A DNA stretch of 64,000 nucleotides. Origin: Anaerolineae bacterium. GTDB taxonomy: Bacteria; Chloroflexota; Anaerolineae; Promineifilales; Promineifilaceae. The notes under the pieces were generated by a model, which saw only the letters and a list, made by a program, of their open reading frames with translations, made no database searches and was not told the DNA's origin. Positions 25,550 through 33,905 of the stretch are shown here, piece by piece; position 1 is the first letter of the stretch, and the number at the start of each line of letters is the position of its first letter. A program made the position numbers and the translations under genes. Location: contig JAMLHW010000007.1 in assembly GCA_023954475.1 (NCBI GenBank), positions 124,001 to 188,000 of the forward strand. Reading direction: 5' to 3'.

Positions 25550-26905
25550 ATGATCGATAATATTATGGCAACCTCTACAGTTGAAGAACGACCGCTCGAA
25601 ACCGTCTCGACATTCTCACTGGGACGCATACTGCGTCTCAGTTCCTTTCAGATCGGTTCGGCACTCGTTGAAATCCTCACCGCCAGCATCTGGAACCGCA
25701 TCGTCATCACCGAGTTGGGCAAACCCGCCACCTTCGTCGGCTTGCTGCTGGCGTTGCAATACATTCTACTTCCCATCAGCTTGTGGGCCGGCAACCGATC
25801 AGACACAACACCCATCCGCGGTCGTCGCCGCACACCTTACATCTGGATTGGACGCGGCATCGTTCTACTCTCACTGCCCCTGCTCTGGTTCAGTATCACC
25901 CCCCTCACCGAAAACAATGATTGGCTCGGTTGGTCAATTGCTTTTGTGGCCCTGCTGCTCTTTGGTGCCGGCAAGCTGTTATCCGGTAGCGTGTTTCTCG
26001 CTCTCGTGCGCGACTCGGCACCACCACGCAAACAGGGTGTCGCATTGAGCATGGTCGAAACCACCTTGATCATGTTTTTTCCGATTGCTGCGATTTTTTA
26101 CGGCAGTTGGATGGAAGTATACGATCCGGCTGTTTTTCGCCAGATGATTATCGGCACCATTATCATCGCAGGATTCTTCTGGTGGTTTGCGATATTTCGC
26201 ATCGAACCCAAAACGTCCCAAGCAGCTACACCCCGCGAACGACGCCCATTGCGGTTGACTTTCAATACGATGTGGAGCGATGCGCGAGCCCGCAGTTTCT
26301 TCGCATTTTTGGCGTTGGCAACATTGGCCGCCTGGATGCAAGACAGTATTTTGGAACCGTTCGGCGGTGATGTGCTTGGTCTGGAAGCAGGCGATACGAC
26401 GCGGTTCACAGCCTATTGGGGTACGGCGACAGTCGTCGTCCTCATCATTTGTTTTGTCGTCTGGCGCAATCGACCACCGGAAAACCAGACTCGTGTGACG
26501 CGTATAGGGTTGCTGATCATGGCGCTGGCTATGGTGTTCTTTGCAGTTACGGCCTGGGCGGCGGCCGATTCGCTACTCACATTGGCGCTACTGGTATTCG
26601 GAATCGGCTTTGGATTCTACACATTTGGTGGGTTCAGCTTGATGACGGTCATGTCGCCGGCAGCCAGTGCCGGTGCCTATCTCGGCTTGTGGACGATTGC
26701 TATTCTGCTGTTCAAGGGCATCGGGACGTTTCTCGGTGGCGCACTGCGCGATTTGTTGTTGTTGGTCATCGAATTGCCGGCCGGTACGGCATACGCGCTT
26801 GTTTTTGTCGTGATAGCGGCTGGATTGGCAAGCGCGACGTTTTTGGTGCGCAAGAATGACATTCTCAGCTTCGCGCGTGAACACGGACGCATGATAGACG
26901 TGTGA
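25550..26905 (+). CDS. PucC-family (BCH2) major facilitator protein
   Basis: A 451-aa, about 12-TM MFS protein. The stretch AWMQDSILEPFGGDVLGLEAG around residue 260, followed by TTRFTAYWG, is the hallmark of the PUCC/BCH2 family, whose studied members act with light-harvesting complexes in phototrophs. GNRSDTTPIRGRRRTPYIW after TM2 is also typical. No photosynthesis gene is seen nearby, so it is either a remnant of a phototrophic ancestor or a family member with another cargo. ATG 25550 is preceded closely by AGAAGG; ATG 25565 is an alternative. Confidence 0.8.
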   Translation: MIDNIMATSTVEERPLETVSTFSLGRILRLSSFQIGSALVEILTASIWNRIVITELGKPATFVGLLLALQYILLPISLWAGNRSDTTPIRGRRRTPYIWIGRGIVLLSLPLLWFSITPLTENNDWLGWSIAFVALLLFGAGKLLSGSVFLALVRDSAPPRKQGVALSMVETTLIMFFPIAAIFYGSWMEVYDPAVFRQMIIGTIIIAGFFWWFAIFRIEPKTSQAATPRERRPLRLTFNTMWSDARARSFFAFLALATLAAWMQDSILEPFGGDVLGLEAGDTTRFTAYWGTATVVVLIICFVVWRNRPPENQTRVTRIGLLIMALAMVFFAVTAWAAADSLLTLALLVFGIGFGFYTFGGFSLMTVMSPAASAGAYLGLWTIAILLFKGIGTFLGGALRDLLLLVIELPAGTAYALVFVVIAAGLASATFLVRKNDILSFAREHGRMIDV

Positions 26906-26990
26906 CAGGTAGCTTTAGCTTAAATCGGCAGTTTTCTTAACCTAGAGTCACAGGGTAGTGTGTGGTTTTGGCTCGCGTATCGGCCGAAAA

Positions 26991-27018
26991 TTGCAATTGC
27001 CGCTTTGGTCGCTATAAT
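26991..27018 (+). promoter_or_regulatory. Promoter of the tRNA-Val gene
   Basis: TTGCAA (26991-26996), a 16-nt spacer and TATAAT (27013-27018) lie 32 nt before the tRNA. Confidence 0.6.
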
Positions 27019-27050
27019 TCAGATTTATCGACGTCAATATCGTCATCTGC

Positions 27051-27124
27051 GGGCGCTTAGCTCAGTTGGTTAGAGCACTTCGTTTACACCGAAGGGGTCG
27101 GGGGTTCGAGTCCCTCAGCGCCCA
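27051..27124 (+). tRNA. trnV: tRNA-Val (anticodon TAC)
   Basis: 74 nt folding into a full cloverleaf. The acceptor stem GGGCGCT pairs with AGCGCCC, with A as discriminator. The D arm is GCTC...GAGC. The anticodon stem CTTCG/CGAAG frames the loop TTTACAC with anticodon TAC. The T arm is GGGGG-TTCGAGT-CCCTC. CCA is not encoded. Confidence 0.95.
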
Positions 27125-27166
27125 TCTATCTCTCCAAAAATTGCAATCCAATAAAAAGTTAATGTT

Positions 27167-27195
27167 TTGCGATCAATTTGTGACTTTGCTATAAT
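27167..27195 (+). promoter_or_regulatory. Promoter of the Rieske / cytochrome b / cytochrome c operon
   Basis: TTGCGA (27167-27172), 17-nt spacer, TATAAT (27190-27195) with an upstream TG. The leader to the Rieske ATG is about 150 nt; I see no defined structure in it. Confidence 0.55.
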
Positions 27196-27354
27196 CCGCT
27201 TGTGATAAAAAGCACATATTGGACAAACTAACGTGCGACTCTATCACAATCTCAGCGGACATCATCTACTCAATATGCTGGTAGAGAAGTGTAGAAACGA
27301 CATTTGGTTTCGCGCTTTTGATGTCACAACTGAGACAATAGAGAGGAGAAATCT

Positions 27355-27984
27355 ATGGCAACCGTAACAACCACTGACACCCCAGGGATTTCGAGAAGAG
27401 AATTTCTCTACTATATCTGGGGTTCATCCATTGTTCTCATCACATTGCAGGCTACAGGTCTCTTGGTGTGGTTCTTATTGCCTCGATTCCGCGAAGGCGA
27501 ATTCGGCGGTACATTTACATTGCCTGTGGACACAGTGCCACCAACAAATGCACCGCCCATTCCAAACTCAGCCGGACGCTTCTGGCTTTCGAACCTGAAT
27601 TCACAAGAACCCAACAACCTGATGTATCGTGCAGAAGGTGAAGAGCCCATCGTAGGCGTGGTTGCCATCTACAAGGTTTGTACACATCTGGGTTGTATTT
27701 ACGATTGGAACGGACCAAATGATCGGTTTGAATGCCCATGTCACGGTTCCAAGTACCGGCTAGATGGTCGTCGCATTCAAGACCCTGCACCGCGCAATCT
27801 CGGCCGATTCAAATTCTACGCTCTGAATGAAAACGAAGAAGTCCTCGCAGAATCGGCATCAGGCCCCGACGGCTACGAACCCCTGATCTTGCCGCCAGAA
27901 ACAGTGTACATACGAATCGATACCGGCGATCTGGCAAACGGCCAAACACAAGTATTACTCGAGAACGTTCCACCTGCGAATTAG
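27355..27984 (+). CDS. Rieske [2Fe-2S] protein of a quinol-oxidising bc-type complex
   Basis: The 209-aa iron-sulfur subunit that takes the first electron from (mena)quinol. A twin-domain layout: a membrane anchor at about residues 18-42 (YYIWGSSIVLITLQATGLLV) followed by the soluble domain with CTHLGC (about 108-113) and CPCHGSKY (about 127-134), the two Cys-His cluster ligand boxes, both intact. SRREFLY before the anchor is Tat-like with Arg-Arg. GGAGAAATCT precedes the ATG. First gene of a three-gene operon; 49 nt separate it from cytochrome b. Confidence 0.95.
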   Translation: MATVTTTDTPGISRREFLYYIWGSSIVLITLQATGLLVWFLLPRFREGEFGGTFTLPVDTVPPTNAPPIPNSAGRFWLSNLNSQEPNNLMYRAEGEEPIVGVVAIYKVCTHLGCIYDWNGPNDRFECPCHGSKYRLDGRRIQDPAPRNLGRFKFYALNENEEVLAESASGPDGYEPLILPPETVYIRIDTGDLANGQTQVLLENVPPAN

Positions 27985-28033
27985 GTACATCAAAACCTCG
28001 ACAGACACGCTTGCCTGAGCTCGGAGAGAAAAC

Positions 28034-29701
28034 ATGGCAACATTCTTTGAACAAGTACGCGAAATGGGTGTGAAACAGGCGACTATCGCCAAGACAGATG
28101 AGATTGTCGAGCGCATGACCGCCGGCATGAACATCAACGATATCCGCAGTGCACTGCGCGGTGAGGAAGCTCGTCGGCCGAATCCACGCTTGCGACCCCA
28201 TGCAGACGGTTTCTGGTTCCATATCCGTCCCAGCTTCTATCACGCAGAAGTCACACACATTTACCCCACTTTCCGCCTTGGCTGGTTATCTACATTCATG
28301 TTCGTGTGGGAAACGATAACCGGTATCTTCCTCATGGTCTTCTACACGCCATCGCCGCGTGCCGCTTACAGTGATCTCTGGAACATCATGGGCAACGTAC
28401 CGCTCGGCCAACTCGTGCGTAACCTGCATCGCTTTGGCGCAGAAATGATGGTGTTGGTAGTGGCGCTCCATATGCTGCGCACATTTATCACCGGCAGCTA
28501 CAAAAAACCGCGTCAGTTTACCTGGCTTACCGGCATGTTGCTGTTGTGCCTGACGTTGATTCTCAGCTTTAGCGGCTACCTTCTGCCCTGGGACCAATTG
28601 GCGTACTGGGCTGTTACCGTGGCGGTCAGCGCTACCAGTGCACTGCCGATTCCGGCAGTAGCAAGAACACTCGACTTGCTCGTACGCGGTGGGCCGGCCA
28701 TTGGTGAAGGCGGTTTGCTGCGCTTCTACCTGTTGCATGTGCTGGCTTTACCCCTGATCACGGGCATCTTCATTTTCGTTCACTATTACAAAGTCGTTCT
28801 GCATGGTCATTCATTGCCACCGGGCCGCGAAGCAATTGGCGAAGATACAGCCAAACGCGTACCCAAAAACGAACGTGTGTATTTCACTCCCGACATCTTC
28901 ACCAGCGAAGTGATGTGGACAGCGCTGGTCGTTCTGATACTCATTGTGGGTTCATACTGGTTTGCAGCTGTACCGATTGAACATCATGCTAATCCGCAGA
29001 TTACACCGCTGCACGTCGTAGCACCCTGGTATCTTTCCTGGTCGCAGGGATGGCTGAAGCTGGCACATCCGTTTATTGTGGCCTTTGTCTTCATTCCAGG
29101 TCTGGCGACGATCTTCTTCATCTTTCCCTATCTCGAAGTTGGAAAGAGTCGTCGCTATGCCGACCGCCGTGTTGGCTTAAGTGTTGGCATGCTCTTCATC
29201 GCATTTATGCTTGTCTCTAACTGGATGGGTTCACCGAAATACAAAGTACGCGGCTCCTCCGACCAGGAAGTGGCACAGGAAATCATGCCACAGGAAGGCC
29301 ACAGCCCTATTTTGGAAACCCCGTTTGAAGCCCTGGCACCCGGCATCTATTATCCTGGGCAGGAGACCGAAAACGAACACTTCAATGAAGCCTTACACGA
29401 ATATTTTATTGCTATGGACAAGTTCAGTTGTAAGCTAAACGACGAGAACAGCCCATACAGGCCGTGCGAGCCGTGGGTCGATGAATCAGGACGTACTCGA
29501 TACCGCAACTGGTTCACTGAGGATGCGATGCCTGATCCGGGTGAAGGCGTCTATATGCAAATCAGCGACCAGCAGGAAACGCTGCGTCGCATTGACTTGA
29601 TTTTCCAGGTGGTCGATCCAGAAAGTAGCGATGGCGCATTGCTCTATGATTCTGTGAGCACGTGGTGGCGTCACGAAGACTCAAACTACGAGAACTACTA
29701 G
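28034..29701 (+). CDS. Cytochrome b of the bc-type complex (single fused subunit)
   Basis: A 555-aa fusion of the N-terminal (b6-like) and C-terminal (subunit IV-like) parts. Heme ligands: His about 132 and 146 in helix B (13 residues between them) and His about 235 and 250 in helix D (14 between them, as in b6). The quinol-oxidation loop, normally PEWY, reads VAPWYLSW near residue 329, so the key Glu is replaced. The C-terminus has about 120 extra hydrophilic residues after the last TM, including EHFNEALHEYFIAMDKFSCK, a domain I do not recognise. It probably oxidises menaquinol at the membrane. The gene follows the Rieske gene and precedes a diheme cytochrome c. Confidence 0.93.
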   Translation: MATFFEQVREMGVKQATIAKTDEIVERMTAGMNINDIRSALRGEEARRPNPRLRPHADGFWFHIRPSFYHAEVTHIYPTFRLGWLSTFMFVWETITGIFLMVFYTPSPRAAYSDLWNIMGNVPLGQLVRNLHRFGAEMMVLVVALHMLRTFITGSYKKPRQFTWLTGMLLLCLTLILSFSGYLLPWDQLAYWAVTVAVSATSALPIPAVARTLDLLVRGGPAIGEGGLLRFYLLHVLALPLITGIFIFVHYYKVVLHGHSLPPGREAIGEDTAKRVPKNERVYFTPDIFTSEVMWTALVVLILIVGSYWFAAVPIEHHANPQITPLHVVAPWYLSWSQGWLKLAHPFIVAFVFIPGLATIFFIFPYLEVGKSRRYADRRVGLSVGMLFIAFMLVSNWMGSPKYKVRGSSDQEVAQEIMPQEGHSPILETPFEALAPGIYYPGQETENEHFNEALHEYFIAMDKFSCKLNDENSPYRPCEPWVDESGRTRYRNWFTEDAMPDPGEGVYMQISDQQETLRRIDLIFQVVDPESSDGALLYDSVSTWWRHEDSNYENY

Positions 29702-29795
29702 GCAAAGGCATATAGCAATACAAAGCACCAAGTGACACGCCGTCTATCGATTCACAAGCGTGGCCACACCGTCACATGAGGAAAAAGGGTAGGAG

Positions 29796-30773
29796 ATGCA
29801 AGTAAAAGTCATCATTGGAACCGTTGCCTTCATGCTCTCGATGATCATTTTGGGCTTGATCACATTATTTGAGCCTGTACGTATGGAGCAGTTTGCGGCG
29901 GCCGAAGTCGGCCGAAATGTTGAGAGTGGCGCTAATATCTTCTTTAGCAATTGCGCCGAATGTCACGGGATTAACGGTAAGGCTGAAGAGTGCTATGATA
30001 CTACCGGTGAGCAGATCGGCTGTAAAGGACGTCCTCTCAATAGCGCCGCGTTGCTCTGCGGTGAGCCATCGCAACGCATGAGTGACATGCAATGGACCGG
30101 CACCAAGTACGCTTTGATTCACGGTACGGTCAATGCTGGCCGTCCGGCAAATGGTATGCCTGTATGGGGCCAGGATTATGGTGGGCCATTGCAATTTAAT
30201 GATGTCGCCAATGTCACCGAGTTTGTTCTCAATTATCAGACTGAGGAATTGTGTGCCATACAGCCGTTTGTCTTCCCGTGGCCGGGAACAACGCTTTCGG
30301 CCGATTATCCTGATCCGGCGCCTGAAGATTACAATGTCTTCCTCGGCATGACGATGGATAACATTACACTGGATGAAGGCCAACAAGTCACATTTGAACT
30401 CCCGGTCACGGTACCGGGTGACGCCGAGCGTGGCAGTGGCCTGTTCGAGGTTACGTATGGTTGTCAGGCATGTCATGGTAACCCAAAGACTGGTGATCCT
30501 GCTGCAAGCATTGGTCCATCGCTATCAGAAATTGCTGTGAACGGCAATGAGCGCGTACCGGGCTATAATGCCAGCCAATATGTGTATGAGTCGATTTTGA
30601 ATCCCGCGAACTATATCGTCGAAACGTGTCCCAACGGCCCCTGTGCCAATGCGATGCCCAACAACTTCGCTGAGCGCATGAGTGGTTCGCCACAAGATTT
30701 GATTGACATTATGACTTACCTGCTAGGCGAAGACATTGGTACGGTAGCCCTCCCATATGGGGTTGGCGAGTAA
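29796..30773 (+). CDS. Membrane-anchored diheme cytochrome c
   Basis: 325 aa: N-terminal anchor (residues about 5-27) and two heme-binding sites, NCAECHGINGK near residue 52 and GCQACHGN near residue 222. Met ligands are likely in GMPVWGQDYGG and AMPNNFAERMSG. The first cytochrome domain has an insert with two further Cys (ECYDTTGEQIGCKGR and ALLCGEPSQ). It should be the electron acceptor of the Rieske/cytochrome b pair, replacing cytochrome c1 or f. AGGAGATGCAAG overlaps the start region. The operon ends with the terminator at 30798. Confidence 0.93.
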   Translation: MQVKVIIGTVAFMLSMIILGLITLFEPVRMEQFAAAEVGRNVESGANIFFSNCAECHGINGKAEECYDTTGEQIGCKGRPLNSAALLCGEPSQRMSDMQWTGTKYALIHGTVNAGRPANGMPVWGQDYGGPLQFNDVANVTEFVLNYQTEELCAIQPFVFPWPGTTLSADYPDPAPEDYNVFLGMTMDNITLDEGQQVTFELPVTVPGDAERGSGLFEVTYGCQACHGNPKTGDPAASIGPSLSEIAVNGNERVPGYNASQYVYESILNPANYIVETCPNGPCANAMPNNFAERMSGSPQDLIDIMTYLLGEDIGTVALPYGVGE

Positions 30774-30797
30774 CGACCAACTTACGTCAAATCAAAA

Positions 30798-30828
30798 GGC
30801 TCGACCACATCGGTCGGGCCTTTTTTTC
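30798..30828 (+). terminator. Terminator of the bc-complex operon
   Basis: GGCTCGACC (30798-30806) pairs with GGTCGGGCC (30812-30820), one T-G wobble, followed by seven T. Confidence 0.9.
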
Positions 30829-30870
30829 TGGCATGCAAACTAAACGGGAATTGTTCCAGCGGATAGTGGA

Positions 30871-31209
30871 TTATCGACCGCGCAGGCGGATACGGTTGGA
30901 GCGACAATGCGGACATTCAATATCGACGTAGTCTCGTCCACAGGTACGGCAGGTACGGGTTTGCACATCGCGTTCATCGGCCGATGATCCCAGTATAAAC
31001 GTGACTTCCTCACCTGTGTGTTGATCAAGCCAGGCAATTAGATCGTGCTGGCCGATAAACCAGCGTCCGTCTTCATCGCAATGCAACGATCCCGTCATGA
31101 CGTCGAGATCGATTTCGTAGGCATGAGAAGCCATTCTATGAATGATGGAGCGTCGAACTGAAGATGACATAATGTGTCGTTGGTTGACGAAGCCGGAATC
31201 GCCTGTCAT
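30871..31209 (-). CDS. Small zinc-ribbon protein
   Basis: Up to 112 aa. The C-terminal half has two knuckles, CRTCG and CPHCR, spaced 12 residues apart, typical of a zinc ribbon, followed by a basic tail (RIRLRGR). The central part (EIDLDVMTGSLHCDEDGRWF) is unassigned. No good ribosome-binding site fixes the start; ATGs at 31209, 31170 and 31134 are all possible, the last giving 87 aa. It is divergent from the next gene. The role is unknown, perhaps nucleic-acid or protein binding. Confidence 0.6.
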   Translation of the reverse strand: MTGDSGFVNQRHIMSSSVRRSIIHRMASHAYEIDLDVMTGSLHCDEDGRWFIGQHDLIAWLDQHTGEEVTFILGSSADERDVQTRTCRTCGRDYVDIECPHCRSNRIRLRGR

Positions 31210-31296
31210 AATGCAGCTAACGGCTTGCCAACGCGAAAATTATAGCAGACCAGTGGCAGCCACCGCGAACACGCAGGTCACTATCACGAGGTACTC

Positions 31297-31869
31297 ATGT
31301 CGAGTGGAATAGATAAACTCAGGAAAGATTTGCAGATTCTGGACAATTTTTCGGCCGAAATGCACCTCTATTTACCGAGCGATATTCTCTTCTATCCGGT
31401 TGGTAGTGGGCCACGTCTCACACTTGGCAGTTATCTGATGCGACAACATCGCCTACTGTTGCTGCGTGATTATCTGGATTCGGCCGAACAGAATACCCTC
31501 GACCATGCCGTAGGCCGCGCACAAACTATCTTCTCTGCCAATCTGGTACGCTTTGAACACCACGCCCACGAAGAAATGGATGCACGCTACCGACAATGGC
31601 GCGAATATCTGCGCGATGTCAATCGAAGCGGAGACGAGTACGCCGCTTATTACGCCACATCGGTTGAACCACGCGCCATGCTGGAGGCGTTGCTGACGCA
31701 GTTTCGCTTACCGCCCTACCAACTCAATTCAACCGTTCCCGAACGGCTGGCAACACTCGACAAAAGTCTGCGTGCCCGCTGGCGTTCCGGAGACTTTGTC
31801 TGGCCTGAGGAATGGCAACCTGCCTATCCCCAGGATCAATATTGGTGGCTTTACGGCACACCCATTTGA
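31297..31869 (+). CDS. Hypothetical alpha-helical protein
   Basis: A 190-aa soluble, probably helical protein with many Leu, Arg and Tyr and the segment FEHHAHEEMDARYRQWREYL around residue 85. The ATG follows AGGTACTC. I know no family. Two TCGGCCGA repeats inside it encode SAE, which suggests long residence in this genome. It is divergent from the zinc-ribbon gene. Confidence 0.6.
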   Translation: MSSGIDKLRKDLQILDNFSAEMHLYLPSDILFYPVGSGPRLTLGSYLMRQHRLLLLRDYLDSAEQNTLDHAVGRAQTIFSANLVRFEHHAHEEMDARYRQWREYLRDVNRSGDEYAAYYATSVEPRAMLEALLTQFRLPPYQLNSTVPERLATLDKSLRARWRSGDFVWPEEWQPAYPQDQYWWLYGTPI

Positions 31870-32153
31870 CTCGGGCAAATACCGTCAGTTGCAGAGACGC
31901 GGATTCGGGCAGCCGCGTCATACAAGCGGTTCAAACAAGACGCGCCCGTGACCGTTGCGAATTTAGTATAAATTCTCGACTAAAGTTACTGATTTCTGCT
32001 ACACTGTTACTCACCTGCGGTGGAAAGAATCGGAGCCTTTTGCACGTCTAGATAGCGGGTCTGTTGGCGGCGATGGGGAAGAGCCTCAAATAATGCTGTT
32101 CGACTGCTTATCCGAGTTGTCGTTTCGGCCGAATAACAGAAGAGGTATTCACC

Positions 32154-32876
32154 ATGCAGAAAATGGCAGACGGCGTCTACGCGCTTACAGCTCCCAAAGC
32201 CGGTTATTTCAAAGCCGGATACACGTACGCCTTTCTGATTGAGAGCGACGATGGCTTGATCGTCATCGATACACTCTACGATACAGACGCACGCGACATC
32301 ATCAAGGCAATCGAGGCAATCGGCCGAAAACCCGACGAAATTCGCCACATCCTCCTGACCCATGGACATCGCGGCCACCTGGGCGGCGTAAAAGTGCTCC
32401 GCGACCTCAGCGGTGCCGCTGTCTATGCTCATCCATGGGAAGCCGACATTATCACCGGTGACCGCAGGCGCCAAAACGTTTCCAAATTCAACTTCAGTCC
32501 AATCCAGACGTGGCCCATCGTCTTTGTCGGCGAACTGACCAATGCCATGCACCCACCCTGCCCGGTCGATGTCCTCATTGAAGGCGGAGACAAGGTTGGT
32601 CCACTCGAAGCAGTCTTTACGCCCGGACACACGCCAGGACATCTCGTCTTTTATTGGCCCGAACGCAAAATCCTGTTTGCCGGTGACGCACTTGCTACCT
32701 GGCCCATTCTGTGTCCAGGCTGGGATAATTCATCACTGAACATGAAACAATCATGGGAGTCGCTAGCCAAAATGGCAGCACTCGATGTGGAAATTATCGG
32801 GCCGGGTCATGGCAAACCAATCCTCAAAAACGGTGGCCAAATCATGCGCGATTTATCAGCGCGAGGTCATGTGTAG
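32154..32876 (+). CDS. MBL-fold metallo-hydrolase-like protein with altered metal motif
   Basis: A 240-aa metallo-beta-lactamase fold protein. The metal-binding motif, normally THxHxDH, reads THGHRGHLGG around residue 68, so the Asp that binds the second metal is Gly. The later ligands look intact: FTPGHTPGHLVF (His), LFAGDALATW (Asp) and GPGHGKPI (His). A mono-metal or changed activity is likely; glyoxalase II, lactonase or thioesterase-type reactions cannot be told apart. The ATG follows AGAGGTATTCACC. It precedes a membrane protein gene on the same strand. Confidence 0.75.
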   Translation: MQKMADGVYALTAPKAGYFKAGYTYAFLIESDDGLIVIDTLYDTDARDIIKAIEAIGRKPDEIRHILLTHGHRGHLGGVKVLRDLSGAAVYAHPWEADIITGDRRRQNVSKFNFSPIQTWPIVFVGELTNAMHPPCPVDVLIEGGDKVGPLEAVFTPGHTPGHLVFYWPERKILFAGDALATWPILCPGWDNSSLNMKQSWESLAKMAALDVEIIGPGHGKPILKNGGQIMRDLSARGHV

Positions 32877-32990
32877 TTGGTTAAATTGGTTAAGCTGGAT
32901 TGTTGGTCGCTAACTGGACGATCATTCAGCCGGCTTCCCATTGAGCCAACCACCCAACTATCCAACTATCCGACTTCCTCAGGAGCAAAC

Positions 32991-33833
32991 ATGTTAGCGA
33001 AACCCCGTTCCCTGAACACAATTGGCATCATTCAGACGCTTCTGGCATCGGCATTTGTTATCTGGCTCGCATTCCTTCCCGATACAGCCGGAAACTTTGC
33101 CTGGCCCATCGACATTCCCCTGATGGCCGTATTTATCGGTGCCGGTTTTACGGGGCGCGCCTATCTCGGTTACCATCTGTGGCGCGAAAAGGAGTGGTGG
33201 CGGCTGCGCTGGCAAGTGTGGGGCAATATGGGTTTTCTCGCCATCGTCTTTGTCGCTACGTTCTGGCACCTGAGCGAGATGAACTGGACGACGAGCATCA
33301 TCCTCGTTCACATCTGGGTGGTCGCTTACAGCACGGAGCCGTTGATCTTGTGGTTAATTGAGCCACGTGGAGACAAGGCGAATGAGCCGATTTCGGCCGA
33401 ATTGCGCGAAGGTCCTATCTCTCGCGGACTGCAACTGACTATGGGTATTGTATTCGTCAGCATGTTCATCGTCTCGGCGCTGTTGTTCATCACGCCGGAG
33501 TTCGCCGATACACGTTGGCCGTGGGAACTCGATCCATTCAATTCCAGAATTGCCGCCGCGTTTCCGATGTTGGCTGCCTTGTGGGCGGCCCGGGTCTACT
33601 TTATGGATGATTGGGCCGAGGCCAAGCTGGGCGTGCGCGGCTTGCTCATCATGGGATCAGCTTACATCGTAGCGTACTTTGTTTACTTGCCGCGCTATGA
33701 CTTTAATCGCCACAATGGCATCGTCTACATTGTTACACTGGTCATTTTCACCGCGATCATCGCATACTTCTACTGGCGACAGGAGCAAACCAGGAAAGAG
33801 TTTATTTCGGCCGAAACCAAACCATCTGGCTAA
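32991..33833 (+). CDS. Hypothetical polytopic membrane protein
   Basis: A 280-aa protein with about seven hydrophobic segments (for example IIQTLLASAFVIWLAFLP and GNMGFLAIVFVATFWHL). Trp and Tyr are frequent at the membrane borders. No family is recognised. ATG 32991 follows AGGAGCAAAC; the in-frame extension back to 32877 is low-complexity and unlikely to be coding. It lies 114 nt after the MBL-fold gene and could be in the same transcript. Confidence 0.65.
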   Translation: MLAKPRSLNTIGIIQTLLASAFVIWLAFLPDTAGNFAWPIDIPLMAVFIGAGFTGRAYLGYHLWREKEWWRLRWQVWGNMGFLAIVFVATFWHLSEMNWTTSIILVHIWVVAYSTEPLILWLIEPRGDKANEPISAELREGPISRGLQLTMGIVFVSMFIVSALLFITPEFADTRWPWELDPFNSRIAAAFPMLAALWAARVYFMDDWAEAKLGVRGLLIMGSAYIVAYFVYLPRYDFNRHNGIVYIVTLVIFTAIIAYFYWRQEQTRKEFISAETKPSG

Positions 33834-33905
33834 TATGACTATCCAAGGATTGTTGCGAGAACAAAATTCGGCATAATTCAGCAACCCTGATTCACCGTAC
33901 AATAC

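Noticed and set aside
27196-27232. Leaderless mini-ORF (GTG start) 6 nt after the -10 box of the Rieske operon
   Set aside because: Nine codons without biased composition or attenuator structure downstream; the spacing is probably chance.
29865-30476. 203-codon minus-strand open frame
   Set aside because: Opposite the diheme cytochrome c gene and without any motif.
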